This document shows, in pieces, positions 17,432 to 26,623 of a stretch of 64,000 nucleotides of DNA (the stretch's first letter is position 1; each line of letters starts with the position of its first letter). A model generated the notes under the pieces. The model saw only the letters and a program-made list of their open reading frames with translations, did not search any database and had not been told where the DNA came from. Made by a program: the position numbers and the translations under genes. The stretch is from assembly GCA_965221145.1 (NCBI GenBank), contig OZ244877.1, positions 3,286,001 to 3,350,000 on the forward strand, in the 5' to 3' direction. The stretch comes from Bin5 sp965221145 (GTDB lineage Bacteria; Chloroflexota; Anaerolineae; Caldilineales; Caldilineaceae).

Positions 17432-18524
17432 ATGCGCGAACTAACCGACCGGCTGCATCTCCTGGCGGGGCGGGTCAACACGATACGGAGGCGGCTTTGA
17501 CTTGCCCGATAAGGTAGAGCGGGTCCAGGCATTGGAGAAGGAAATGATAGCGCCCAACTTCTGGGACGATCAGCGCGCCGCCCAGCAGAAGATGCAAGAG
17601 TTGAACGCTCTACAGGAGCAGATTGGCGTATGGGACGGCTTGCAGGAGCGTACCCAGGACGCACTGGATCTGGCGGGGATGGCAGACGAAGACGCGGGAA
17701 TGCTGACGGAGTTGCAACAGGAGGCCGCCGCCCTTGAAGATGAACTGGAAGAGCGGGAGTTCACGCTCGCTCTCAATGGCAAGTACGACTCAGGCGGCGC
17801 GATCATCAGCATTCACGCCGGGGCGGGCGGAACGGAGGCGCAGGACTGGGCGGCCATGATGCAACGCATGTACCTGCGCTGGGCCGAGAAGAAGGGCTTT
17901 TCGACCGAAATCACCGACATGACGCAGGGTGAAGAGGCCGGCATCAAAAGCGTAACCATCACAGTGGACGGGTCATACGCCTACGGCTTTCTGCAGGCGG
18001 AGCGGGGCACACACCGGCTGGTGCGGCTCAGCCCCTTCGACGCCGGCAACCGACGCCATACCTCCTTCGCCAAGCTTGAGGTCATGCCGATCATTGACGA
18101 AGATATCGAGATCGAAATCGGGCCCAACGATATTCGGATCGACGTTTTCCTGTCCAGCGGCGCCGGTGGGCAGAGCGTGCAAAAGAACGCGACGGCTGTC
18201 CGCCTCCATCACGAGCCGACCGGCATCGTGGTCAGTTGTCAGAACGAGCGCAGCCAGACCCAGAATCGGGAAATTGCGCTCAGGATTCTGCGGGGCAAGC
18301 TCTACGCACTCGAACAGGAAAAGATCGCAGCCGAAAAGTCCCGCCTCAAAGGCGAGAACGTCCAGGCCGATTTCGGCAGCCAGATCCGTTCCTATGTCCT
18401 GCACCCCTATCAGATGGTGAAGGATTTACGCACGAATGTGGAGACCGCGGCCCCCCAGACTGTCCTGGACGGAGACTTGGATCCATTTATCGAGGCGTGG
18501 TTGAAGACGCAGGTGGGAACATAA
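17432..18524 (+). CDS. prfB: Peptide chain release factor 2 with programmed +1 frameshift
   Basis: Frame 1 runs from the ATG at 17432 for 22 codons (MRELTDRLHLLAGRVNTIRRRL) to a TGA at 17498-17500. The main frame then reads DLPDKVERV... from 17499 to 18524. The junction CTT TGA C, with GGAGG (17487-17491) three bases ahead of CTT, is the classic RF2 autoregulatory shift site. The joined product is 363 residues. The SPF codon-recognition motif (RLSPFDAGNRRHTSF) and the GGQ catalytic motif (SSGAGGQSVQKN) are present. Low RF2 favours the shift and raises synthesis. An annotation starting at 17502 would lose the N-terminus. Confidence 0.96.
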
Positions 18525-18549
18525 ACGACACTACGACAGGGAGGGAACC

Positions 18550-19782
18550 ATGATGCAACTCGCGCCGGTGCAACAGTCCGTTTCTGAACAGCAAGTTTAC
18601 AATGTGCCCGCCGCCGTTTGGAACGGCCTGAACGCGCTGCCGTTGTCAGAGCGCGTGCGGCCAGGGATGCGGGTGGCCGTCGCCGTGGGCAGCCGGGGCA
18701 TCTCCTGCTACGCCGAAGTGGTGCGGGCGGTTGTCGAGACGTTGCAATCTCTGGGCGCCGAACCGTTTCTCGTTCCGGCGATGGGTAGCCACGGTGGCGG
18801 AACGGCCCAAGGCCAGCGCGACGTTCTCGTCGGCTATGGAATGGCAGAACTGGGCGTCCCGATTCACAGCAGCCTGGAAGTGAAACAGATCGGCGAATCG
18901 GGAGATATGCCGATCTACTGGGATCGGCACGCGGCCGAAGCCGACGCCGTCATCCCCATCAATCGCGTCAAGGCCCACACGGCCTTTCGCGCCGACCACG
19001 AGAGCGGCCTCTGCAAAATCATGACAATCGGCCTGGGCAAGAAGCGCGGAGCGGCGACGCTCCACGCGCATGACGCGGTTACGGCGATCCCTCTGGCCGC
19101 GCAGGTTATTCTCGAAAAGATGCCGGTTGTAGCCGGTGTCGCGATTGTCGAGAACGGTCGCCACGCGGCCGCGGAAATCGCCGTGCTGCCCGGCGAACGG
19201 ATCTTCCAGGAGGAGCCGCGACTGTTGCGGCAGGCCAAGGCACTCCAGCCGAGCATCCCCTTTGACGACCTGGATCTGTTGATCGTGCAGGAGATGGGCA
19301 AAAACATCAGCGGCACCGGCATGGACACCAACATCATCGGGATGTGGCGGCGCAACGGCGGCCCGCGAGAGCCGAATTTCCGCGTCTTGGCAGTACTCGA
19401 TCTGACGCCTGGCAGCCACGGCAACGCTTCCGGTGTGGGCCTGGCCGATCTCATCCCAGAGCGGTTGCGAGCCAAGATCGACTGGCACGCTACCTATACG
19501 AACTGCCTGACTGCCGGAAATTTTGCCGCCGCCAAGCAGCCTGTGTCCCTGGCGACGGACCAGGAGGTCATCGAGACTGGGCTATTGAGCAAGAGCGCCG
19601 CCACTGCGCGCGTCGTCTGGATACAGAATACGCTTGAACTGGAAACTCTTTGGCTTTCGCCCGCGCTGCTGGACGAAGCCGAAAGCTCGCCGACGCTTAC
19701 ACAGATCGGGCCAGCGCAGGTTGTTCAGTTCACCGCCGATGGAGCGCTCCGCCCGCCGGTCACTGAGTTGATAGCCTCGTGA
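18550..19782 (+). CDS. LarA-like lactate racemase-domain (DUF2088) protein
   Basis: A 410-residue protein with GAGGGA before the ATG. The N-terminal half carries the DUF2088 pattern of nickel-pincer lactate racemase LarA (RVAVAVGSRGI, FLVPAMGSHGGGTAQGQ, INRVKAHTAFRADHESGLCKI). The middle and C-terminal parts follow the same family. Many homologues are not racemases of lactate but of other 2-hydroxy acids, and the assembly genes larB, larC and larE are not in this window. It starts 25 bases after prfB, in the same orientation. Confidence 0.8.
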   Translation: MMQLAPVQQSVSEQQVYNVPAAVWNGLNALPLSERVRPGMRVAVAVGSRGISCYAEVVRAVVETLQSLGAEPFLVPAMGSHGGGTAQGQRDVLVGYGMAELGVPIHSSLEVKQIGESGDMPIYWDRHAAEADAVIPINRVKAHTAFRADHESGLCKIMTIGLGKKRGAATLHAHDAVTAIPLAAQVILEKMPVVAGVAIVENGRHAAAEIAVLPGERIFQEEPRLLRQAKALQPSIPFDDLDLLIVQEMGKNISGTGMDTNIIGMWRRNGGPREPNFRVLAVLDLTPGSHGNASGVGLADLIPERLRAKIDWHATYTNCLTAGNFAAAKQPVSLATDQEVIETGLLSKSAATARVVWIQNTLELETLWLSPALLDEAESSPTLTQIGPAQVVQFTADGALRPPVTELIAS

Positions 19783-19982
19783 GCCTCTAGCAAAGTCTTC
19801 ATGGCCGCCGCAGTCAGATACTGAAAATTAGACAACTTGCTGGTGGTCAAGTTTTTTTGTTGCCGTTTCGTGTTCACAGTGGCGCTTTCATGCGCTGATA
19901 AACTGAGTGTCTGCTTACAAGACCTGACTGCGCCCGTTGAGACATTGCATCCGCACCGGCGAGAGGAGTAGCCGGTCATTTC

Positions 19983-20427
19983 ATGAATCGAGTGCTGTCT
20001 ACAGATTCCACGCTCAGACTCCTGCCTCTTATTTTCATCGTACTGTTGTCAATCCTGCTCACCAGCCCTCTCTGGCAGCAGGAAGGGATTCCCCATACCG
20101 CCGACGGGCACTATCACATTCACCGCAGCGCCGCAGTGCAGCGCGCCTTTGAACAGGGCGTCTTCTGGCCGCGCTGGTTTCCAAGTAGCAGCCATGGCCG
20201 CGGGGCGCCTACTTTCCACTACTAGAGCCCGGTTCTGTACTGGCTGGTCGGCGCCGTCCACGCGACTGGCATTGGCTTGGATCAGGCATTGACGTTGCTC
20301 GTTACGACGGCATTCATCCTATCCGGTGGGGGTATATACGCCTGGCTGCGCCATACCTTCAGCCCGATCGCGAGTCTAGCCAGTATTGCGATCTATCTGG
20401 GAATGCCCCATATTTATTCTCGAACTC
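19983..20427 (+). pseudogene. 5' remnant of a PTPS-related membrane glycosyltransferase gene, cut by an insertion sequence
   Basis: The frame reads about 148 codons with an N-terminal membrane segment (LRLLPLIFIVLLSILLTSPLW) and the motif ADGHYHIHRSAAVQRAFEQGVFWPRWFPSSSHGRGAPTFHY. This is the start of large PTPS-related / GT39-like membrane proteins common in Chloroflexota. A TAG at 20223-20225 replaces an expected Tyr codon (FHY*SPVLYW). The same frame then continues through two more membrane segments to LGMPHIYSRT, where the insertion sequence begins at 20428. The gene is dead twice over. Confidence 0.82.
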
Positions 20428-20604
20428 ATGTTACGCAGCCAGGGGATCAAGGCGAACTGGATCCAACTGACACAAAGCCTCGAAAGCCTGTTGCAGAGCT
20501 GAGAGATACAAGTGAGTCTTGAGGGCATAGTGATTCTTCTTGGTGCGCATCTTAAGCATCTCCAGCTTGGTAAAGGTCCAGAGAGCAGCCACAAAGTGAT
20601 TGGT

Positions 20605-20664
20605 TTTGAAGATTTTTTGTATTGGCGCTTCGATGGAAGACATGTCCGCCAAGAAATCTTCAAA
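20605..20664. repeat. 60-bp palindromic element, copy A (in frame inside transposase)
   Basis: The copy begins TTTGAAGATTTTTTG and ends with the complementary CCAAGAAATCTTCAAA, so its ends form an imperfect inverted repeat of about 15-18 bp. Read on the transposase strand it encodes FEDFLADMSSIEAPIQKIFK. Removing exactly 60 bases at codon boundaries joins TTQ to TNHFVAALW, the sequence expected for this family. No target duplication is seen. Confidence 0.85.
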
Positions 20665-21059
20665 CTGCGTGGTTGGTGTGCGGGTTGGTGATTTGGCAAG
20701 GGATGCGTTCTGTTTGAGCGAGCGATGATATTCTTCCACTTTCCACCGTTCTTGGTAGATTGTGATCAGTTGGTCAGCTGTCAGGGAGGCGTCACTGGGC
20801 ACCAGATAGCGCACAGCGGTCGAGCCATCTGCGTTTGTGCAGGTCTGAGACGGAGCAGATAGAGTGGAAAGGGCGCCTGCTCCAGATAGATGCCTGTAAC
20901 TGTGTCTTCTGGCAGGTCGAGTTGTTCCAGTCTGTGATCGCGACCATGCTGTTTGTCTTGGCGCGAAAGGGCGATCTTGCGATTGGTTTTGAGTCCCATG
21001 ATGAACTCTTTGCGCAGCGTGCGTTTGATATAGCTCATATTCTCAGCCGAAGCAAACCA

Positions 21060-21118
21060 TTTGAAGATTTCTTGGCGGAAGTGTTTTCATGCCACCGCCA
21101 ATGCAAAAAATCATCAAA
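21060..21118. repeat. 59-bp palindromic element, copy B (frameshifting inside transposase)
   Basis: This copy begins TTTGAAGATTTCTTGGCGGA and ends CAAAAAATCATCAAA, one base off a perfect end. It is inserted between the Ile and Trp codons of the transposase. Removing the 59 bases restores VLNDI-WFASAENM in one frame. It has the same orientation-independent ends as copies A and C. Confidence 0.87.
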
Positions 21119-21680
21119 GATGTCATTGAGCACATAGCGGAAGGGAATGCGGTTATGCACACAGTTTTGCAGCATGGCACGAAAATGCTCGTTCTTGGTC
21201 ACAGCGCTGCGTCGTTTCCGTTTGCCCTGCTTGTCAATGTACGATTTGGTCTTGGTCACCAACCGATAGGTCACCGGCAATGAAACCTCACCCACTGTGT
21301 ACAAAGCAGTGATAAAGTTGATGCCCTTGGCCATCTGTCCTTGCGCATGGTCGTAGTGCCAGCAGATGAGTTCGTTCTCATCGGTGTAGGGCTTCTCAAC
21401 GATGCTGTCGTCAATCGTGATGACGCCATGCTCGCCTTGCATGCTGCGCACAGAGGGCTTGACCATGCCGACACCAGTCTTTCGGCTGCAGTCGTTGGCT
21501 GTTGAGCATGCGACTGACTTGGTCGTGGCTGACCGCCTTGTCCATCAAGGCCGACATGCCTGTCGCCGTCGTTGCCGCAAATGAACTCAGGAGAAAGTCC
21601 GAATACAGGTCAAAGAGTTTGAAATTCATGTTTCACTTCCTGACCTTATTCTACTCAATTCGTCAACTACTGCGTAACAT

Positions 21681-22470
21681 CAGGTCCCGTCCAACGCCCA
21701 AACCCGGAGATACCATAGTCGTGCGCTTATTCTGGCAACCGCATGGACGTATCACCGAGGAACTGAGCAGTTTTGTGCATCTTTATACACCTGCCACGAA
21801 ACGATCTTGGGCTGTCGAAAATCACGGCATATACCGTTCTTCCGTCAAGATATGGAGTCCAGACAAGTACTATGTCGAGACCATGTATCTCTTGATTCCT
21901 ACTGATGTGCCGCCGATAACTTATTCGCTGGCCGCTGGCTTGGTCTCCTCTTCCGCCGAAAGACTGGCCGTGCCTGGTTCTGCGGATGGTATTGTACAGT
22001 TGCGAACGATGGCAGTCTCCCCCATTCGAACAAGAATCCTACAGAGTGAACTGCCAGACACGATTGCACGCGCCAGCACGGCTGACAACTTGCGGCTACA
22101 GGGCTACGACCTGTTGCCGGCGCAATACGAACTGGCTTTGCGCCTCTTCTGGGAAACCGGGGGAGAGGTTGCTGAGAATTGGATTACCTATATTCATTTG
22201 CATGATCCCCAGGGAGAGCGGATCGCGCAATTCGACGGTCCAGCTTTGGCAGGACTGAAGTTGACAAGCGAGTGGCAGCCGCGCGAATTGTACATAGACC
22301 GGCGACAGATCAGACTGCCGATGGACCTGCTGTCGGGCGACTATCTGTTTCGGATAGGGCTATATGATCGGGATAGCGCAGAAAGATTGGCGTTTCAGCA
22401 GGAGGGCGATGATCAGATTCACTTCGAAAACGGGCAATTGCTAGTTCCCCTCACCATTCCAACTGAGTAA
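21681..22470 (+). pseudogene. 3' remnant of the interrupted PTPS-related membrane glycosyltransferase gene
   Basis: From the end of the insertion sequence an open frame of 262 codons runs to 22470. It has no membrane helices and shows two copies of a beta-rich motif (VRLFWQPHGRITEELSSFVHLYTP and ALRLFWETGGEVAENWITYIHLHDP...GDYLFRIGLYD). This is the C-terminal soluble domain typical of the same large membrane proteins. The several hundred residues of membrane region that should join it to the 5' remnant are missing. It can only be expressed from an internal start. Confidence 0.75.
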
Positions 22471-22605
22471 TCTGTCCATTCCATTTGAGTCACGCGGAAG
22501 CGCCACAACTCCGAGTTCCTATATCCCCTTTTGCCAGGAAATTGTACAGAACCGGCTGAATGTGCTACGATCTCGCGACGGGCTGGTCCCGGCAAGCGCA
22601 TTAAC

Positions 22606-22695
<90 letters not shown>

Positions 22696-22811
22696 TCGGT
22701 TCCCGGGCAGACCGTGTCCGGGAATTCTTTTTGATCAGACAGTTGGTTGCCCAGGGCCCACGCTCTCTAGTAGTAGGAACCGCAGGGCAGCCAACGAGGG
22801 AGATCGCAGGT

Positions 22812-24398
22812 ATGGGGCGGATTCTGGCAGCCCTGTTACCTCCGACCAATGGAGGGTTGGGCTGTCCGCCGGTTCTGCCGCACTCCGCGGCCAGGCAGGC
22901 TCGCAAAGCCGCAGAAATTATCGGGCTGCTGGCTGTGGCTTGGTTGCTGGTTGAACTGCCACTGCTGTGGGCCGGCGCAGCAGTTATGGCTGGCGGAGCG
23001 AGTCTGCTTGTGCTGCGCTTCCCGTGGTTGGTCTGGCCCGGTCTTGCTATTGCGCTGCCATTCGCAAGCGGCATAAAAATAGGCCCACTCAGCATGGCGG
23101 ATGGCATGCTGGCGGCCGCCATCTTTTTGTGGTTCGTGGACGGCGTGCGCAAGAACAGACTGCGGCTGAACATGGGCTTCCTGCCGGGCCTCTTCGTTCT
23201 CTATCTGCTGGCGCTCCTGCTCTCCTTCCCCAATGCGATCAACCTGCAGAAGGCCGTCGAAGGCGTGATCAAATGGACGCAAATGCTGGTAGCGATTCTG
23301 CTGATCCAGGAGGCGCTGACGCCGCGTCAGGTGCGCTGGCTGATCTGGGGTCTTCTGGCGGGTGGCGCACTGCAGGCCGCGATCGGAATTTACCAGTTCG
23401 TTTTCCGCATCGGGCCGCCCAGTTTTCTGCTGCTGGACCGCTTTATGCGAGCGGCGGGAACTTTCGGCCAGCCCAATCCATTCGCCGGTTATCTGGGGCT
23501 GACCCTGCCCGTCGCGGTCGCCCTGTTCCTGCACTTTTTCAGTTCAATCGCAAAGCGGAAGAGTGCAGTCTCGGTGCGTCCCTTGGCTTGGACAGCCGTT
23601 TACGGATCCGTTGCGGGCGTCATCGGCCTGGGAATGCTGGCGAGTTGGAGCCGGGGCGGTTGGCTGGGCGCAGTCGCAAGCATCTCCATCGTCCTGCTCA
23701 TCCACAGCGGCCGGATGGTTGGCGGCGTTGCGCTCGGCGGGGTCTTAGCTCTGTCGCTGGCGGGCGGCAGTTTGCTGCGCTTCATTCCCACGTCATTGAC
23801 GGATCGATTGGCAGATCTGCCGGCCTATTTGGGGCTGGGCATGTGGGAGGTCGTACAGCAGCCGATTACCAATAGCAACTTTTCCGTGATCGAACGCCTG
23901 GCCCACTGGATCGCGGCTCTGCGCATGTGGGAGCTGTCGCCCTGGCTGGGTGTGGGGCCGGGCAACTATGCCGCCGTCTATCCACAAGTTCGTCTGCCGC
24001 GCTGGGAAGAGCCGCTGGGCCACGCGCACAACATCTACCTGAACGTACTCGCAGAAAACGGACTAATCGGGCTGTTCGCCTATCTGATGATGTGGGGCGG
24101 CGTGGTCGGCTGGCTATTCTATCAGCGGCGGCAGAAACGGATGGCCAGGCTTGAAATGCCCGCCCGTCCAGGCGAAACGTCAACACCATCCTCCGACTGG
24201 AATGCCGCGCTCATCCTCGGCGTCTTGGGGGTGATCGTCCATCTGTCGGTGCATCATCTGTTCGATTTTCTGTACGTCCAGGGGATGTATCTGCATATCG
24301 CGCTGTGGCTTGGGGCCGCAGTTGCGTTGGCAAAGGGCGAGCCAGTCCAGGGGCGCGTGGACGTAAAAGTCGCGCCGTCCATGTGGACAACTCGTTAA
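22812..24398 (+). CDS. O-antigen ligase / polymerase-type membrane protein
   Basis: 528 residues from the ATG at 22812, which follows GGGAGATCGCAGG; the frame is open from 22731. About eleven to twelve membrane helices are seen. The Wzy_C-type region includes GTFGQPNPFAGYLGLTLPVAVALF, SWSRGGWLG and GVGPGNYAAVYPQ...LGHAHNIYLNVLAENGLIGL, with the conserved His-Asn pair of O-antigen ligase family proteins. In this phylum such proteins probably act on surface polysaccharide or exopolysaccharide rather than LPS. GtrA and GT4 genes follow. Confidence 0.85.
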   Translation: MGRILAALLPPTNGGLGCPPVLPHSAARQARKAAEIIGLLAVAWLLVELPLLWAGAAVMAGGASLLVLRFPWLVWPGLAIALPFASGIKIGPLSMADGMLAAAIFLWFVDGVRKNRLRLNMGFLPGLFVLYLLALLLSFPNAINLQKAVEGVIKWTQMLVAILLIQEALTPRQVRWLIWGLLAGGALQAAIGIYQFVFRIGPPSFLLLDRFMRAAGTFGQPNPFAGYLGLTLPVAVALFLHFFSSIAKRKSAVSVRPLAWTAVYGSVAGVIGLGMLASWSRGGWLGAVASISIVLLIHSGRMVGGVALGGVLALSLAGGSLLRFIPTSLTDRLADLPAYLGLGMWEVVQQPITNSNFSVIERLAHWIAALRMWELSPWLGVGPGNYAAVYPQVRLPRWEEPLGHAHNIYLNVLAENGLIGLFAYLMMWGGVVGWLFYQRRQKRMARLEMPARPGETSTPSSDWNAALILGVLGVIVHLSVHHLFDFLYVQGMYLHIALWLGAAVALAKGEPVQGRVDVKVAPSMWTTR

Positions 24399-24449
24399 GC
24401 GATGCGGTTCTGCGGTCGCACCACGATTTTCTCACCGGTACGTTAGACT

Positions 24450-24932
24450 ATGCAAACCTTTTTGAGCCGCAGCAAAATCCTACCAGTGGGCAGCCGCAGA
24501 CGCAAGGAGACCAAGCGATTTCTTAAGTTTGCCATCGTCGGCGCGTTCGGCGCAGTGACCGATTATACGATCCTGAATCTGTTAATTTTTTCCGCCGGTT
24601 TCCCGCCCCTTGTGGCCAGCGGCTTTGGTTTCTGTGCAGCCGTCCTCCAAAACTTCCTGCTTAACCGCTGGTGGACTTACCCTGAGAGTCAAATTCGAAA
24701 TACGCGGCGGCAGATGGCTAAGTTCGCTCTGGTCAGCGTCGTGGGTCTGGGAATCAACCTGATGGTCTTCGACTTTGTTTATGAGCTTCTGCGCCCCTTT
24801 TGGGGCGACTGGCTCTCCAGCCCCGAATTGGGATTCGCGATCAGTGTCAATTCCGCCAAACTCTTCTCCATCGGTGTCGTTCTGTTCTGGAACTTCGCCG
24901 CCAACCGGCTGTGGACGTATAAAGGGCTGTGA
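24450..24932 (+). CDS. GtrA-family membrane protein
   Basis: A 160-residue protein with four membrane helices. The GtrA pattern is clear: KFAIVGAFGAVTDYTILNLLI, FGFCAAVLQNFLLNRWWTY, and the terminal FWNFAANRLWTYKGL. GtrA proteins help flip lipid-linked sugars or act with polysaccharide glycosyltransferases. The stop codon overlaps the GTG start of the next gene, so the two are translationally coupled. Confidence 0.9.
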   Translation: MQTFLSRSKILPVGSRRRKETKRFLKFAIVGAFGAVTDYTILNLLIFSAGFPPLVASGFGFCAAVLQNFLLNRWWTYPESQIRNTRRQMAKFALVSVVGLGINLMVFDFVYELLRPFWGDWLSSPELGFAISVNSAKLFSIGVVLFWNFAANRLWTYKGL

Positions 24933-26068
24933 AGCTCGTCATCGACTACACGCCGGCAGTGCGCCAGACCGCCGGCATCGGTCGCATCATTCGCGGGCAG
25001 ATTGAAGCGTTGTTGCAGAACAATCCCGGCTTCGATCTCTCGCTCTTCGTTGCCGGGACGGTCGACGACGACCAGCGGGTCAGCGCCCCTCTCCCCTTGC
25101 ACACGTTTCCGGCCATTTCGGAGCGCAACCTCACCCGCATCTGGCATCGGCTCAACATCCCGTTTCCCCGCGTCGAATGGCTGACCGGAGGCGCTATCGA
25201 TCTGTTCCACGCGACCGACTTCGTTTTGGCGCCGGTTACCGCCCGCAGAAAATTACTAACCGTTCACGACCTTGCTTTTGTGCATTATCCCGAGGCGGCG
25301 ATGGCCTCCCTGCAGCACTACCTCAATGTGGTGGTTCCTCGCAGCATTCGCCGGGCGGATCACCTGATTGCCGACAGCCACCATACCGCCCAGGATTTGC
25401 AGGCATTGTGGCCGAGTCTGGCAGGACGGATCAGCGTCGTACAAGGCGCGGTCGATCACGATTTCTTTCGCCGCGTGTCGGATACGCAGCAGCAACGGAC
25501 GGCGCGAAAGAAGTACGGCATCGACCAGAGGCCGTTCCTGCTCGCCCTGAGCACGCTACAACCTCGCAAAAACTATCCCCGCCTGATTCGCGCCTTTCAC
25601 TCCGCTAAACAGGAGGCCGGCCTCCCCCACCAGCTTGTCATCGGCGGCAAGAAAGGCTGGCTCTTCGACGAGATCTTTGCCACCGTGCAGGAGTTGGGCT
25701 TGGAGAGCGACGTTCTCTTCCCCGGATTCATCGCCGATTCCGATCTGCCAACGCTCTACTCCGCAGCCGAATTCTTCGTCTATCCCTCGCTATACGAAGG
25801 ATTCGGGCTGCCGATCCTCGAATCCCTGGCCTGCGGAACACCGGTTCTCACCGCCGACAACTCCTGTTTGCCGGAGGCCGGCGGGGATGGCGCTCTCTAT
25901 GTGGACGCGGAATCGGTCGCAAGTATCGCCGACGGCATCATGCAGCTCGCCACGCAGCCCGTGCTGCGAACACTACTGGCGGCCGCTGGCCAAACCCACG
26001 CACGCGTCTTCACCTGGGAGCGCAGTCTCGGCCAACTCCTGGACGCCTACGAACGGGCGCTGGCCTGA
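24929..26068 (+). CDS. Glycosyltransferase family 4
   Basis: A 379-residue GT-B glycosyltransferase starting at a GTG that overlaps the gtrA-like stop (GTGA). The C-terminal domain has the GT4 signature: LALSTLQPRKNYPRLIRAF, VIGGKKGW, FPGFIADSDLPTLYSAAEFFVYPSLYEGFGLPILESLACGTPVL. The E-x7-E nucleotide-sugar motif (EGFGLPILE) is present. It resembles mannosyltransferases, and manC in the window could supply GDP-mannose; the donor is inference. Confidence 0.9.
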   Translation: MKLVIDYTPAVRQTAGIGRIIRGQIEALLQNNPGFDLSLFVAGTVDDDQRVSAPLPLHTFPAISERNLTRIWHRLNIPFPRVEWLTGGAIDLFHATDFVLAPVTARRKLLTVHDLAFVHYPEAAMASLQHYLNVVVPRSIRRADHLIADSHHTAQDLQALWPSLAGRISVVQGAVDHDFFRRVSDTQQQRTARKKYGIDQRPFLLALSTLQPRKNYPRLIRAFHSAKQEAGLPHQLVIGGKKGWLFDEIFATVQELGLESDVLFPGFIADSDLPTLYSAAEFFVYPSLYEGFGLPILESLACGTPVLTADNSCLPEAGGDGALYVDAESVASIADGIMQLATQPVLRTLLAAAGQTHARVFTWERSLGQLLDAYERALA

Positions 26069-26112
26069 CAATATGGTACAATGCACAGAATTCACCTATG
26101 TAGAAATCGCTT

Positions 26113-26604
26113 ATGAAATTTAGCCACAAGACTGTCGCCGCTTCGGCCACGCGCATCAATCAGTTTATGAATCCCGAGCATGCCAATGTATTGGGCAACG
26201 TTCACGGCGGCGTGATATTGAAGCTGTGCGACGAATGCGGGGGCATTACGGCTTCCCGCCATGCCGGGCGCCCCGCCGTGACCGTCGCCGTGGACAGCAT
26301 GGCATTCCATGGGCCGGTGCGGGTGGGGCAGCTTCTTAATCTGCGGGGGCGCATCACATTCGTAGGGCGAAGCTCGATGGAAGTCGAAGTAATCGTCGAA
26401 GCGGAGAATCTGCTGACCGGTGAGATCACGCACACAAACAGCGCCTTTTACATTTTTGTGGCCGTGGACGACAATGGTCAGCCCACGGAAGTGCCGCGTC
26501 TCAAACTGACGACCGCTGAGGAGCGGCGCGAATTTGAAGAAGGCCGAGAGCGACAAATAAGGCGGCTTGAGCTGGCGGGCAGACAGTATAGAGGCGCAGA
26601 GTAG
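26113..26604 (+). CDS. Acyl-CoA thioesterase (hotdog fold)
   Basis: A 163-residue hotdog-fold protein. The motif NVLGNVHGGVILKLCDECGGITASRHAGR...VAVDSMAFHGPVRVGQLLNLRG is characteristic of the YciA/BACH acyl-CoA hydrolase group, with the catalytic Asp in LCDECG. It cleaves acyl-CoA to free acid and CoA; chain-length preference is unknown. It follows the glycosyltransferase by 44 bases, but a functional link is not obvious. Confidence 0.9.
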   Translation: MKFSHKTVAASATRINQFMNPEHANVLGNVHGGVILKLCDECGGITASRHAGRPAVTVAVDSMAFHGPVRVGQLLNLRGRITFVGRSSMEVEVIVEAENLLTGEITHTNSAFYIFVAVDDNGQPTEVPRLKLTTAEERREFEEGRERQIRRLELAGRQYRGAE

Positions 26605-26623
26605 TCTCTGCGGGACACGCCTG

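Larger units (their letters stand above)
20431..21629 (-). pseudogene. Transposase (DDE superfamily), frameshifted and twice interrupted by a palindromic element
   Basis: Pieces in three frames join into one protein: MNFKLFDLYSDFLLSSFAAT...AVSHDQVSRMLNSQ, then GVITIDDSIVEKPYTDENELICWHYDH (first catalytic Asp), then WFASAENMSYIKRTLRKEFIMGLK, then YQERWKVEEYHRSLKQNASL (catalytic Glu). One extra base near 21470, a 59-bp insertion (21060-21118) and one lost base near 20850 explain every frame change. A 60-bp in-frame insertion (20605-20664) adds 20 residues. Correcting all four gives exactly 360 codons, a normal length for this family. The layout is that of IS701/IS4-like transposases; the exact family is not certain. 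Confidence 0.85.
20428..21680 (-). mobile_element. Insertion sequence (IS4/IS701-like DDE type), degenerate
   Basis: A 1253-bp element bounded by 11-bp perfect inverted repeats ATGTTACGCAG (20428-20438) and CTGCGTAACAT (21670-21680). It carries one transposase gene on the minus strand. Subtracting the two inserted 59- and 60-bp palindromes leaves a 1134-bp native element. No target-site duplication is visible (flanks CGAACTC and CAGGTCC). The host gene lacks its middle part, so a deletion probably accompanied or followed insertion. Confidence 0.85.
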
